Under the pieces are notes generated by a model. It ran no database searches. It saw only the letters and a program-made list of their open reading frames with translations, and was not told the DNA's origin. 64,000 nt of DNA from Microbacterium sp. TNHR37B (lineage in GTDB: Bacteria; Actinomycetota; Actinomycetes; Actinomycetales; Microbacteriaceae), in NCBI RefSeq assembly GCF_001620065.1, contig NZ_LQGV01000003.1, positions 62,001 through 126,000 of the forward strand, in the 5' to 3' direction. Below, in pieces: positions 43,538-51,875 of the stretch. Each line of letters begins with the position of its first letter. Position 1 is the first letter of the stretch. The position numbers and the translations under genes were made by a program.

Positions 43538-44880
43538 CCCTTTCCTCTTCACCGGGAGCACAGGCGCCGCGCGGGGCGGTGCATCCCGGCCCCTGGCGCG
43601 CTCCGGCGGTCTCCGGACCGCTCGCCGCGACCGTCACGGTGCCCGGCTCGAAGTCGCTCACGAACCGTAAACTCGTCCTCGCCGCACTGGCCGACGGGCC
43701 GAGCACGCTCGTCGCCCCCCTGCACTCCGACGACTCCGCCCGCATGATCGAGGCGCTTCGCACCCTGGGCGTCGAGATCGAGGAGCTTCCCGCCACCGGG
43801 CCGTTCGGGCCGGATCTGCTCATCACCCCGCCCCGGAAGCTCCGCGGCGACGTCGTCATCGATTGCGGCCAGGCCGGCACCGTCATGCGTTTCATCGCGC
43901 CGCTGGCGGGCCTCGCCGACGGCGACGTGACGATCACCGCGCATGAGAGCGCGCTGCACCGTCCGATGGGCACCATGATCACCGCGTTGCGCGAGATCGG
44001 CGTCGACATCGACGACGGCGGCCGCTGGGCCCTTCCCTTCACCGTCCGCGGAAGGGGCCATATCCGCGGTGGCGAGGTCACGATCGATGCCAGCGCCTCG
44101 AGCCAGTTCGTCTCCGGCCTGCTTCTCGCCGCCCCCCGATACGACGTCGGACTGCACCTGCGCCACAGCGGCGAGCGACTGCCCAGCGTCCCCCACATCG
44201 ACATGACGGTGGAGGCCCTGGCCCGCCGCGGCGTGCATGTGGAGCATCCCGAGCCGCACGAATGGCTCGTGCCGGCCGGCGCTCCGCGCGGCCGCGACGC
44301 GACGGTGGAGCCTGATCTGTCCAACGCCGCCCCCTTCCTCGCGGCGGCGATGGTCGTCGGCGGAGCGGTCACCATCCCGGCGTGGCCGGCCACGTCGACC
44401 CAGCCCGGGGCCCTGCTCACCGAGATCCTCTCCCTCATGGGGGCCCGTGTCACCCGTCGCGGTGGCGCGGTCACCGTGACGGCGGGTGACCGGATCAACG
44501 GCGTCGACCTGGATCTCACGGCCGCCAGCGAGCTGACTCCGACGTTGTTCGCGCTGGCCGCGTTCGCCGATGCGCCCTCGACGCTCCACGGCATCGGGCA
44601 CATCCGTGGCCATGAGACCGACCGGATCGCCGCACTGGTGAACAACCTCCGCCGGCTCGGCGGCGAGGCCGAAGAGCTCGCCGACGGCATCCGGGTGACG
44701 CCCGCTCCCCTCCACGGAGGCGTGTGGCATGCGGAGCACGATCACCGCATCGCCACCGCGGGAGCGATCATCGGACTGCGAGTGCCCGGCGTCGAGGTCG
44801 ATGACATCGGCACGACCGCCAAGACCATGCCCGAGTTCCCCGACATGTGGCAACGGATGCTGCAGTCCACGAGTCGATGA
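43516..44880 (+). CDS. aroA: 3-phosphoshikimate 1-carboxyvinyltransferase (EPSP synthase)
   Basis: A 454-aa enzyme of the shikimate pathway joining shikimate-3-phosphate and [27 protein letters not shown] near residue 40, [32 protein letters not shown], and [18 protein letters not shown] near the end are the conserved blocks of both inside-out barrel domains. ATG 43516 gives about 30 residues before the usual start; a GTG at 43577 (before HPGPWRAP) is a possible alternative, and the sigR promoter overlaps the earlier start. It is followed 16 bases later by rsgA, a pairing common in actinobacteria near sigR-rsrA. Confidence 0.95.
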   Translation: MTASGYSPLSSSPGAQAPRGAVHPGPWRAPAVSGPLAATVTVPGSKSLTNRKLVLAALADGPSTLVAPLHSDDSARMIEALRTLGVEIEELPATGPFGPDLLITPPRKLRGDVVIDCGQAGTVMRFIAPLAGLADGDVTITAHESALHRPMGTMITALREIGVDIDDGGRWALPFTVRGRGHIRGGEVTIDASASSQFVSGLLLAAPRYDVGLHLRHSGERLPSVPHIDMTVEALARRGVHVEHPEPHEWLVPAGAPRGRDATVEPDLSNAAPFLAAAMVVGGAVTIPAWPATSTQPGALLTEILSLMGARVTRRGGAVTVTAGDRINGVDLDLTAASELTPTLFALAAFADAPSTLHGIGHIRGHETDRIAALVNNLRRLGGEAEELADGIRVTPAPLHGGVWHAEHDHRIATAGAIIGLRVPGVEVDDIGTTAKTMPEFPDMWQRMLQSTSR

Positions 44881-44896
44881 CGGGGCGGCGACCGGG

Positions 44897-45934
44897 GTGA
44901 GCTGGCTCGACGCCGACGACGAGGACGAGGACGACTTCGACGAGTCGCGGATCCGTGTTCGCCCCAACCCGAAAGCCAACCGACCACGAACGAAGCGTCG
45001 CCCTGCCCACGCCGACGCACAGATCGCCCGGGTGCTCGGTGTGGACCGCGGCCGTTACGCCGTCCTCGTCGACGAGGACGGGCCTGAGGAACGTCAGATC
45101 TCCGCAACCCGGGCCCGGGAGCTGCGCAAACACCCGATCGTCACCGGCGACCGCGCCCGCGTCGTCGGCGACCTCTCCGGCACCGAAGGAACCCTGGCAC
45201 GCATCATCGGCATCGAGGAGCGCACGTCGCTCCTGCGCCGCAGCGCGGATGACACCGATCAGGTGGAGCGCGTCGTCGTCGCCAACGCCGACCAGATGCT
45301 CGTCGTGGTCGCCGCCGCCGATCCCGAGCCGCGCCCGCGCCTGGTCGACCGCTACCTCGTCGCCGCGCTCGACGCCGGAATCCACCCGCTCCTGGTCGTC
45401 ACCAAGACCGATCTCGCCGATCCCTCGGCCTTCCTCGCGCATTTCGAGGGTCTCGACGACCTCGACGTGTTCACGAGCGGTCACGGACGCATGCCGGTCG
45501 AGGAGATCGGCGACCGGCTGGTCGGGCACTCGACGGTGTTCGTGGGTCATTCCGGAGTCGGCAAGTCGACGCTCGTGAACGCCCTCGTCCCCGGCGCCTC
45601 CCGCGCCACGGGACACGTGAACGAGGTCACCGGTCGCGGGCGGCACACCTCCAGCTCCACGGTGTCGCTGCGCTACCAGAACGACACCGGGCGCGGCTGG
45701 GTCATCGACACCCCCGGGGTCCGATCGTTCGGCCTCGGACACGTCGACCCCGCCAACATCCTCCGCGCCTTCACGGATCTGGCGGCCATCGCTGAGGAGT
45801 GCCCGCGCGGGTGCACACATCTGCCGGATGCCCCCGACTGCGCGCTCGTGGAAGCCGTGGCGGAGGGGCGCCTCGGCGAGCGGGGAGCCGCGCGGCTCGA
45901 CTCTCTCCAGCGGCTTCTCGCGACCTTCGGCTGA
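44897..45934 (+). CDS. rsgA: Small-ribosomal-subunit biogenesis GTPase RsgA
   Basis: A 345-aa circularly permuted GTPase acting late in 30S assembly. After an acidic N-terminus (DADDEDEDDFDE) comes the OB-fold (about 35-105). The G motifs then follow in permuted order: TKTD (G4), GHSGVGKST (G1, about 216) and DTPGVRSFG (G3). The C-terminal zinc-binding segment is CPRGCTHLPDAPDC. The start is GTG at 44897. In many actinobacteria hisN follows rsgA; here bcp takes that place. Confidence 0.95.
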   Translation: MSWLDADDEDEDDFDESRIRVRPNPKANRPRTKRRPAHADAQIARVLGVDRGRYAVLVDEDGPEERQISATRARELRKHPIVTGDRARVVGDLSGTEGTLARIIGIEERTSLLRRSADDTDQVERVVVANADQMLVVVAAADPEPRPRLVDRYLVAALDAGIHPLLVVTKTDLADPSAFLAHFEGLDDLDVFTSGHGRMPVEEIGDRLVGHSTVFVGHSGVGKSTLVNALVPGASRATGHVNEVTGRGRHTSSSTVSLRYQNDTGRGWVIDTPGVRSFGLGHVDPANILRAFTDLAAIAEECPRGCTHLPDAPDCALVEAVAEGRLGERGAARLDSLQRLLATFG

Positions 45935-45972
45935 CCCGCCGCGCAGCCTGTCACCCTCGATAGGCTGGACGC

Positions 45973-46437
45973 ATGGCACGTCTAGAACCCGGAGTCCCCG
46001 CCCCCTCGTTCGATCTCGTCGATCAGGACGAGAAGCCGGTCCGCCTCTCCGATCTCCGCGGGTCCGGGGTCATCCTCTTCTTCTACCCCGCCGCCATGAC
46101 GCCCGGGTGCACGACGGAGGCCTGCGACTTCCGCGACAGCCTCGCGCCGCTGCAGGCCGCCGGCTACACCGTGCTGGGCATCTCTCGAGACGCCCCGGCG
46201 AAGCTCCGCGAGTTCCGCGAGCGCGATCACCTTCCGTACGCCCTGTTGAGCGACCCCGACCATGCGGTCCACGAGGAGTACGGCGCGTGGGGCGAGAAGA
46301 GCAACTACGGCAAGATCGTCCACGGCGTCATCCGTTCGACCTTCATCATCGACGGCGAGGGCGTCCTCACGCACGCCTTGTACAACGTGAAGGCCACCGG
46401 ACACGTCGCTCGGATCCGAGCGCTTCTCGAGGTCTAG
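45973..46437 (+). CDS. bcp: Thioredoxin-dependent thiol peroxidase (Bcp/PrxQ)
   Basis: A 154-aa peroxiredoxin that reduces peroxides with thioredoxin. The peroxidatic Cys is in MTPGCTTEACDFRDS (about 47), and the second Cys five residues later (about 52) is the PrxQ-type resolving Cys, giving the atypical two-Cys layout. ATG 45973 is preceded by TAGGCT with a 6-base spacer (leaderless pattern). The stop TAG shares the bases CTAG with the stop of the convergent membrane-protein gene. Confidence 0.95.
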   Translation: MARLEPGVPAPSFDLVDQDEKPVRLSDLRGSGVILFFYPAAMTPGCTTEACDFRDSLAPLQAAGYTVLGISRDAPAKLREFRERDHLPYALLSDPDHAVHEEYGAWGEKSNYGKIVHGVIRSTFIIDGEGVLTHALYNVKATGHVARIRALLEV

Positions 46438-46817
46438 GAACGAAGGCGGCGCGCGGCCGCACGCGCTGCGACGATCAGCAACGCGAGTCCGAGGAGAGCG
46501 GGGAGCACGACAGCGACCGCGAACCCCGGCTGGGGGTCCTCACCCGTCAACGCCCCACCCGCGACCGCGAGCGCGAGCAGTTGCGTCACGATCCCGCCGC
46601 TGCGTCCCCATGAGGCTCCGCGCCATGTGGCCAGGGCGAAGCCGGCCACGGCGAACGCGCCGACTGCCGTGAGCACGATCAGGGCGACGGAGCTGGCGAC
46701 CGATCCCGTGTCACCCCGCACGAGCGCGACGATCTCCCACCCGGCGAGCACGAACACGGCCACCGCCTCCGCCGTCAGAAGGAGGCCCGCTAGTCGTTCC
46801 ACGGTCGTCGTGGTCAT
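46434..46817 (-). CDS. Small four-helix membrane protein
   Basis: A 127-aa hydrophobic protein with about four membrane helices (AGLLLTAEAVAVFVLAGWEIVAL; VALIVLTAVGAFAVAGFALATW; GIVTQLLALAVAGGALTG; FAVAVVLPALLGLALLIVAARA) and a basic tail. No family is recognised, though its size and pattern resemble small uncharacterised actinobacterial integral membrane proteins. ATG 46817 follows AGGAG by nine bases; ATG 46826 is possible. It ends on a CTAG shared with bcp. Confidence 0.65.
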   Translation of the reverse strand: MTTTTVERLAGLLLTAEAVAVFVLAGWEIVALVRGDTGSVASSVALIVLTAVGAFAVAGFALATWRGASWGRSGGIVTQLLALAVAGGALTGEDPQPGFAVAVVLPALLGLALLIVAARAAARRLRS

Positions 46818-46914
46818 TGCGCACATGCTCCTGATCGGGTCGTATCGGATCTCATCGCGGGCGTCACGTCGAGCGTCTGCACAGCACACTGCTCAGGAAA
46901 TGACATGTTCACCC

Positions 46915-46990
46915 TTGATTCACCTCGCCTCGCATGGGACGATTGAACCAGCGTGTGCTCCCACAGCGCAGTGGGGCGAGCAACTGCTCG
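46915..46990 (+). promoter_or_regulatory. whiB1 promoter and structured leader
   Basis: TTGATT (46915-46920) and GACGAT (46938-46943) are separated by 17 bases, a plausible housekeeping promoter about 125 bases before whiB1. Just downstream, CCCAC (46960-46964) can pair with GTGGG (46971-46975), and CGAGCA-AC-TGCTCG (46977-46990) is a near-contiguous inverted repeat that could be an operator or leader stem. Confidence 0.4.
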
Positions 46991-47066
46991 CACACTTCCA
47001 GGGTAATCGACGTCACCCGGCGTCAGACCCACCCGAACTTCATCCCGCATCAAGGAGCACCACACC

Positions 47067-47315
47067 ATGGATTGGCGCGACAAAGCCGCCTGCCTGACCG
47101 TCGACCCCGAGCTGTTCTTCCCGGTGGGGAACACTGGTCCGGCGGTCGACCAGATCGAAAAAGCAAAGGCCGTGTGCGCGCGCTGCACCGTCACCGAGAT
47201 CTGCCTGCAGTACGCCCTCGAGAGCGGTCAGGACTCGGGCGTGTGGGGCGGGCTGTCCGAGGACGAGCGCCGCGCTCTCAAGCGCCGCGCCGCTCGCGCA
47301 CGCCGCGCCTCCTGA
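47067..47315 (+). CDS. whiB1: WhiB-family iron-sulfur transcription factor, WhiB1 type
   Basis: An 82-aa protein with the four cysteines that hold a [4Fe-4S] cluster: Cys9, then the CARC pair and CLQY (C-x29-C-x2-C-x5-C pattern). The GVWGG turn (about 60) and a basic C-terminal RRALKRRAARARRAS for DNA contact are present. Length and MDWRDKAACL start match WhiB1, an essential regulator that binds region 4 of the primary sigma factor and reacts with nitric oxide. It is monocistronic with a leader of more than 100 bases and AAGGAG before the start. Confidence 0.93.
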   Translation: MDWRDKAACLTVDPELFFPVGNTGPAVDQIEKAKAVCARCTVTEICLQYALESGQDSGVWGGLSEDERRALKRRAARARRAS

Positions 47316-47330
47316 CGACTCCCTCCTGCG

Positions 47331-48824
47331 TCAGGTGACGCGACGGTCGATGTAGCGCAGCGGAATCTCGATCGTCACCTCGGTTCCCGAGCCCACGAGC
47401 GTGTGCCAGTCGATGGTCCCACTGAGTTCACCTTGGATCAGGGTGCGCACGATCTGCGTGCCGAGCCCTCGGCCCACCTGCCCCTCGGGCAGCCCGACAC
47501 CGGTGTCTCGCACGCGCACACCCAGTTGATCGTCGGTGCGCTCGGCGATGATCTCGACTTCCCCCTCCTTGTCGGCGAGTCCGTGCTCCACGGCGTTGGT
47601 GACGAGCTCGGTCAGGGCCAACGCGAGGGGCGTGGCGTACTCGCTGGGGAGAGTCCCGAAGGTGCCGGTCTTGCGCGTCCGTGCCCGGGTGTTGGGAGAC
47701 GCGGCGACCTCCGCCACGAGCTTGAGCACGCGATCGAACACGTCGTCGAAGTCCACGTTCTGCGCGAGCCCTTCCGACAGCGTGTCGTGGACGACCGCGA
47801 TGGCGGACACCCGTCGCATCGCCTGGGTCAGCGCATCGCGCGCCTCGTCGGAGTGCGTGCGGCGGGACTGGATTCGCAGCAGTGACGCGACGGTCTGGAG
47901 GTTGTTCTTCACGCGGTGGTGAATCTCCCGGATGGTCGCATCCTTCGTGATGAGCTCTTGCTCCTGGTGGCGAATCTCCGTCACGTCACGACACAGGACG
48001 ATCGCGCCGATGCGTGTGCCGTGGTCTTTCAAGGGGATGGTGCGCAAGGAGACGGTCACCCCGCGCGCTTCGATGTCTGCACGCCAGGGGGCTCGGCCCG
48101 CCATGACGATCGGCAGCGATTCGTCGAATTGACGGGACGCGGGCAGGAGCGCGGTGGCCACCTCGATCAGCGGCTCTCCTTCCAGCTCGTCGTCGAATCC
48201 CAGACGATTGAAGGCGGACAGCGCGTTGGGGCTCGCGAACGTCGTCACGCCGTCCACGTCGAGGCGGATGAGTCCGTCCGACGCGCGCGGAGCACCCCGC
48301 CGCGGCGAGGTCGGTGCTGCGAGATCGGGGAAGTCCGCCGAAGCGATCATGCCGAAGAGATCGTCAGCGCAGTCGTTGAACGTGATCTGCTGCCGCGAAG
48401 GAGTGCGCGCCTCACCCAGGTTGGTGTGCCGGGTGAGCACTCCGATCACCGTGGTCCCCGTGTCCTCGCTCCCCTGTGCTCGGACGATCGGGACGGCCCG
48501 CACGCGCGTCGGCGTCTCTTCGAACCAGTCGGGCGAAGCGGAGTCGACGATCCGCAGCTGCGTGAACGCGTCGCGCACCTGCGTGCGCCATTGCGGCCGG
48601 ACCCGGTCGCCCACGATGTCACGGTAGAACAGGGTCGCCGCCCCGGAGGGACGGGTGTGGGCCACGGCGATGAACGAATCGTCGTCGGTGGGCACCCAGA
48701 TGACGATGTCCGCGAAAGCGAGGTCGGCGAGCAACTGGCCGTCGCCCGCCAGACGATGCAGCCACTCGACGTCCGCCTCGCTCGAACGGCCTTGCGCGTA
48801 GACGAGATCGCTGAGTGTCGACAC
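47331..48824 (-). CDS. pdtaS: Sensor histidine kinase PdtaS
   Basis: A 497-aa soluble kinase. The N-terminal GAF-like domain (about 1-150) is followed by a PAS domain (about 180-285), a HisKA_2 dimerisation/phosphoacceptor domain (REIHHRVKNNLQTVASLLRIQ, His about 301) and a HATPase_c domain (ALTELVTNAVEHGL, VRDTGVGLPEGQ, GLGTQIV). This architecture equals mycobacterial PdtaS, which phosphorylates the RNA-binding antiterminator PdtaR; the partner is not in the window. The start is GTG at 48824 with TAGCCT 6 bases upstream (leaderless pattern). Confidence 0.93.
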   Translation of the reverse strand: MSTLSDLVYAQGRSSEADVEWLHRLAGDGQLLADLAFADIVIWVPTDDDSFIAVAHTRPSGAATLFYRDIVGDRVRPQWRTQVRDAFTQLRIVDSASPDWFEETPTRVRAVPIVRAQGSEDTGTTVIGVLTRHTNLGEARTPSRQQITFNDCADDLFGMIASADFPDLAAPTSPRRGAPRASDGLIRLDVDGVTTFASPNALSAFNRLGFDDELEGEPLIEVATALLPASRQFDESLPIVMAGRAPWRADIEARGVTVSLRTIPLKDHGTRIGAIVLCRDVTEIRHQEQELITKDATIREIHHRVKNNLQTVASLLRIQSRRTHSDEARDALTQAMRRVSAIAVVHDTLSEGLAQNVDFDDVFDRVLKLVAEVAASPNTRARTRKTGTFGTLPSEYATPLALALTELVTNAVEHGLADKEGEVEIIAERTDDQLGVRVRDTGVGLPEGQVGRGLGTQIVRTLIQGELSGTIDWHTLVGSGTEVTIEIPLRYIDRRVT

Positions 48825-48837
48825 GTCTCCAGGCTAC

Positions 48838-50124
48838 TCACCCGTTCGGGCCGCCGCGCGCCGCGTGCGCCTCTCGCCGCGTGCGCCTCTCGCCGGTGCT
48901 GCGGCCTCGGCGCTCGCGAGACGGGGTGACGCGACGAAGCGTCGGCGGGTCGATGGCCTCTCCGACGAAGCGGCGGACGGCGGCCGTGAGCGCCGACCGT
49001 CCGGCCACCCGCAGGAGCGGCTGCGCCTCGAGAAGGGCTGCGTCCACCGCTCGGACGTCGAACGGCGCGAACCAGACGTGGGCGATACCGAGATAGCGGT
49101 CGAGCGTGCGGCGCACCTGCCCCCGCGCGTCGATCCCGAGCACGCCGGCGCGCGTCTTGTTGACGAGCACTCGCACCGGCGTGGCGCCCATCGCCGCCAC
49201 GAGATCGGCGTGCGCGCGAACGAAGCGCGAGACCCCCACCGGGTCGGCGGCGACGACGGCGACGACCAGGTCCGCGGCACCGAGGGCCGCGAGCGTGGCG
49301 GCGTTGCGACGAGGGCCGTCGAGGTCGCTGACGATCTCCTCGTCCGACTCGAGCGAGGACGCCACGTCCACGACGATGTCGTCGGCCCAGTCTCGGCACA
49401 CCCCCAAGGCTCCCGTCACACGGTCGGCCGTGAGTTCGGGCCACCGGCTCGGACGGTTGATCCCGGTCAGGACGGACACGTCTCCGGAGACGGCCGCGAT
49501 CCGCGAGAGCTCCTCGCCCGTCAGCTGTCGGCGGGCGACCTGCCGACACGCAGCAGCGAAACCCGGAGCTTCGTCGGGGAGCCCGGTGGCGAGCGCGAGG
49601 GACGGTGCATGCGTGTCGGCGTCGACGAGCGCGACCCGTCTGCCATCGCGGGCGAGCTCTGCCGCGAGCGCAGAGGCGATGGTGCTCCGACCCGGGGCGC
49701 CGGCGGGGCCCCACACGACGATGATCCGGCCGCGCGACGGTCCTGCCTCGGACGAACGCGGGAGCGGGGAGTCCAGCAGACGGTCGACGTCGTCGTCGGG
49801 GGCCACCGCCCGCACGCCGAATGCGGTCGCGAGGCGCCGGTCGGCATCACGAGCACAGCGCGCGACGATGCGCACGCCGAAGCCGTCGCAGACCGAGACG
49901 AGGGCGCTCGTGAGCGCCTCACGGGATGCATCGATGACCAGGAGGTCGGCGCCCGACAGAAGAGACGCCAGACCACCGTCGCTCGTGGGTCCCCCCGACT
50001 CACGAGCTCTGGCGACGGCCGCCGCGGGCGCGGTCGGGTCGACGACAGCGGCCACCTCGACGGCGTGACGGCGGAGCGCATCGGCCAGTGCCGCGCCGTC
50101 GTGGACGGCGACGACGGCCCTCAT
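48838..50124 (-). CDS. CpaE/MinD-like P-loop protein with Lys-to-Arg Walker A
   Basis: A 428-aa protein. The N-terminal ~110 residues look like a degenerate receiver domain; the rest is a SIMIBI-class MinD/CpaE-like ATPase. The deviant Walker A reads GPAGAPGRST (about 139-148), so the invariant P-loop lysine is Arg146. VALVDADTHAPSL is the switch/Walker A' strand and DDIVVDVASSLE the Walker B-like strand. I recall the same APGR[ST]T form in other actinobacterial homologues, so it is probably not a chance mutation. The C-terminus is a basic, repeat-derived tail. The GTG/ATG start overlaps the SAF gene stop by four bases. Role unknown; no tad pilus genes are nearby. Confidence 0.75.
   Translation of the reverse strand: MRAVVAVHDGAALADALRRHAVEVAAVVDPTAPAAAVARARESGGPTSDGGLASLLSGADLLVIDASREALTSALVSVCDGFGVRIVARCARDADRRLATAFGVRAVAPDDDVDRLLDSPLPRSSEAGPSRGRIIVVWGPAGAPGRSTIASALAAELARDGRRVALVDADTHAPSLALATGLPDEAPGFAAACRQVARRQLTGEELSRIAAVSGDVSVLTGINRPSRWPELTADRVTGALGVCRDWADDIVVDVASSLESDEEIVSDLDGPRRNAATLAALGAADLVVAVVAADPVGVSRFVRAHADLVAAMGATPVRVLVNKTRAGVLGIDARGQVRRTLDRYLGIAHVWFAPFDVRAVDAALLEAQPLLRVAGRSALTAAVRRFVGEAIDPPTLRRVTPSRERRGRSTGERRTRREAHAARGGPNG
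48861..48892. repeat. Two tandem copies of a 16-bp unit at the end of the CpaE-like gene
   Basis: CCGCGTGCGCCTCTCG occurs at 48861-48876 and again at 48877-48892. It lies in the last ~20 codons of the minus-strand gene. Because 16 is not a multiple of three, gain or loss of a copy would change the C-terminal reading frame. Confidence 0.8.
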
Positions 50125-50750
50125 GGGAGCGGTCCGCCGGCGGGGACGACCGAGATGCTCGCGCCGCCCGCGATCGCGGCCAGGGTCTCGGCGACCTCCG
50201 AGCGATCGATCACGACTTCCAGCGACACCCCTCCACCCGCCATCACGGAGTCGTCGCGCGTCACCGAGAGGACCGTCGCCGCGTCAACGAGCACGTGCGG
50301 AGTGTCGAACCGGCCCTGCTCGAGCGGTGCCGCAGCCCAGACCTCCACCTGCGCCCCCGTGACGACGGACGACGGCACGTCACCGTCGGTGTGAAGCACG
50401 ACCGTCGTGGTGCGGATCGCGGGCTCCGACGAGATCGCGGCCTGCGGAACCAGTTCGCCCGCGGCGATCGTGCGGGTCGCCACTGCATCGGCCGGAAGCG
50501 ACGCGGTGGCGGCGTACGCGCTCGCGGTGTCGCCCAGCGCCACGTCGACGAGGGTCAGATCGCGCGGCGCGACGCGCTCGCCCGGAACGATCGTCCGGCT
50601 CGCCGCGTACACGGGCACGGTATGGCGCGCGGCGGCGACGACGGCCCAGACTCCGGCGACCGAGGCGACGACCAGGACGATCCCCAGCAGGAAACGTGTA
50701 TCGCTCCAAAACGCTCGGGCACGAGGGCGGGCGGTCTCTCCTGAGCTCAT
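50121..50750 (-). CDS. SAF-domain (CpaB/FlgA-like) single-pass membrane protein
   Basis: A 209-aa protein with a cytoplasmic N-terminus (about 1-20), one membrane helix (FLLGIVLVVASVAGVWAVVAAA), then a SAF domain (about 45-105; VYAASRTIVPGERVAPRDLTLVDVAL) and a second beta-rich part. The arrangement resembles CpaB/RcpC pilus-assembly proteins without their usual length. ATG 50750 was chosen over an upstream start at 50831 because the extension is not protein-like. It is coupled to the CpaE-like gene by a four-base overlap; together they look like a remnant or variant of a Flp/Tad-type module. Confidence 0.75.
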   Translation of the reverse strand: MSSGETARPRARAFWSDTRFLLGIVLVVASVAGVWAVVAAARHTVPVYAASRTIVPGERVAPRDLTLVDVALGDTASAYAATASLPADAVATRTIAAGELVPQAAISSEPAIRTTTVVLHTDGDVPSSVVTGAQVEVWAAAPLEQGRFDTPHVLVDAATVLSVTRDDSVMAGGGVSLEVVIDRSEVAETLAAIAGGASISVVPAGGPLP

Positions 50751-50861
50751 GGCCCCATCGTGACCGCTCCGGAGGCGGAGCAGGACGTCTGTCCACAGCG
50801 GCGCTATCCACAGACCCGAACGTCTTCGCATTTCGACTCACTTCAGGCGGATAATGGCGTC

Positions 50862-51143
50862 ATGCCCGAAGCACTCCCCCCCGAAGTGCGCCTCCTCGCC
50901 GCTGCGCAGGTCGCGGAAATGCTCGCGATCGATGTCGACGAAGTGATCGCGCTTGCACTCGACGGCCGACTGGAGGGAATGAAGGTCGGCAACCCTCCCC
51001 GCTGGCGAATCTCGCACACGAGCGTCGATGCCTACGTGTCCGAGCAGGCCGAGGAGGCCCGCCGGATGGCCTTGTGGCGGCAATCGAACGCGGCGAGCTT
51101 CCCCGAACTGTGGGGACGCGGACCGGTGAGCCGCCCCGACTGA
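50862..51143 (+). CDS. BldC/excisionase-type helix-turn-helix protein
   Basis: A 93-aa protein with a MerR-like winged HTH of the excisionase/BldC group. LLAAAQVAEMLAIDVDEVIALALDGRLEGMKVG is the helix-turn-helix and PPRWRISHTSVDAYVSEQ the wing and following helix. The C-terminal ~30 residues are not conserved. It probably binds DNA cooperatively as BldC does. ATG 50862 is preceded by GATAAT with a 6-base spacer, the clearest leaderless signature in the window. It is divergent from the SAF/CpaE-like pair and may regulate it. Confidence 0.8.
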   Translation: MPEALPPEVRLLAAAQVAEMLAIDVDEVIALALDGRLEGMKVGNPPRWRISHTSVDAYVSEQAEEARRMALWRQSNAASFPELWGRGPVSRPD

Positions 51144-51154
51144 ATCTCCGCGGG

Positions 51155-51754
51155 TTACGGCAGCGGGGTCGCCACTTCGGTGCGCACCCAGGCGACGGCC
51201 GAGAAGGCGACCACGCGGTACCCGGTGACCGATGACGCGCGCCGTGGCGCGTCGACGTCGTGCAGCGCAAGATCGGCGTGGTCGGCTCCGGCGCGGTCGA
51301 GCGTTCCGACGAAGCTTCGTCCACCCGTGACCGCAACGGTGACCGGTGCGCGCCGTCGCGCGAGGTCTCTCAGAGCGAAGCCGAAGGTCATCCGCTGCGC
51401 CAAGGCCGCCCCCGGTGTGGCGTCCCGCGCGCTGGTCAGCACATCCTCGCGCGTGAGTGAGACGGCGACGATGGACGGCAGGGGCATCAGCACGATGCCG
51501 GGGTGCCGGGTGCCGAGCTCCATCGCGATCCAGTCTGCGCCGACGGCGACGATCCGCCCGGACCAGGCCGTGCCGTCGACGAGGTCTACGGCCACCTCTC
51601 CGCCGGGATGAGCGAGCATCGCCGTGAGGCGCTCACGTAGCGCCAGTCGCGCCACCCGCAGCCGTTCGGTCTCGCTGTCGAGGGCCGCACGCTCGGCTTC
51701 CCATTCCGAGTCGAGCTGGTCTTCCAGGTCCTCGAAGAATCGTTCCCACCGCAC
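51155..51754 (-). CDS. Protein with N-terminal coiled coil and two Sm-like repeats
   Basis: A 199-aa protein not recognised by name. Residues 1-45 are a charged helix (WERFFEDLEDQLDSEWEAER). Two similar beta-rich units follow: about 53-101 (VAVDLVDGTAWSGRIVAVGAD ... PSIVAVSL) and about 136-191 (VTVAVTGGRSFVGTLDRAGAD ... VAFSAVAWV). Both have the D/G-G-x-x-x-x-G-x-[IL] turn and final hydrophobic strand of an Sm/SH3-like barrel. Nucleic-acid or protein binding is possible. The start is GTG at 51754 with TAACCT 6 bases upstream (leaderless pattern). It converges on the BldC-like gene with 11 bases between. Confidence 0.6.
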   Translation of the reverse strand: MRWERFFEDLEDQLDSEWEAERAALDSETERLRVARLALRERLTAMLAHPGGEVAVDLVDGTAWSGRIVAVGADWIAMELGTRHPGIVLMPLPSIVAVSLTREDVLTSARDATPGAALAQRMTFGFALRDLARRRAPVTVAVTGGRSFVGTLDRAGADHADLALHDVDAPRRASSVTGYRVVAFSAVAWVRTEVATPLP

Positions 51755-51875
51755 GGCGAGAGGTTAGGCGATCGCCGTCGACGGCGTCCGCGGTTTCCAC
51801 AGGTTGGAGGATTCTCATCCCCTCGTTCGAGGCGCTGTGCTCTACTCGACCGGACGCACTGAACGGAGGAACGGC

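Noticed and set aside
43445..43561. Extended start for sigR with 39 more codons
   Set aside because: The extension crosses the SigR-type promoter and is Ser/Thr/Gly-rich without similarity; ATG 43444 has GAGGAG at proper spacing.
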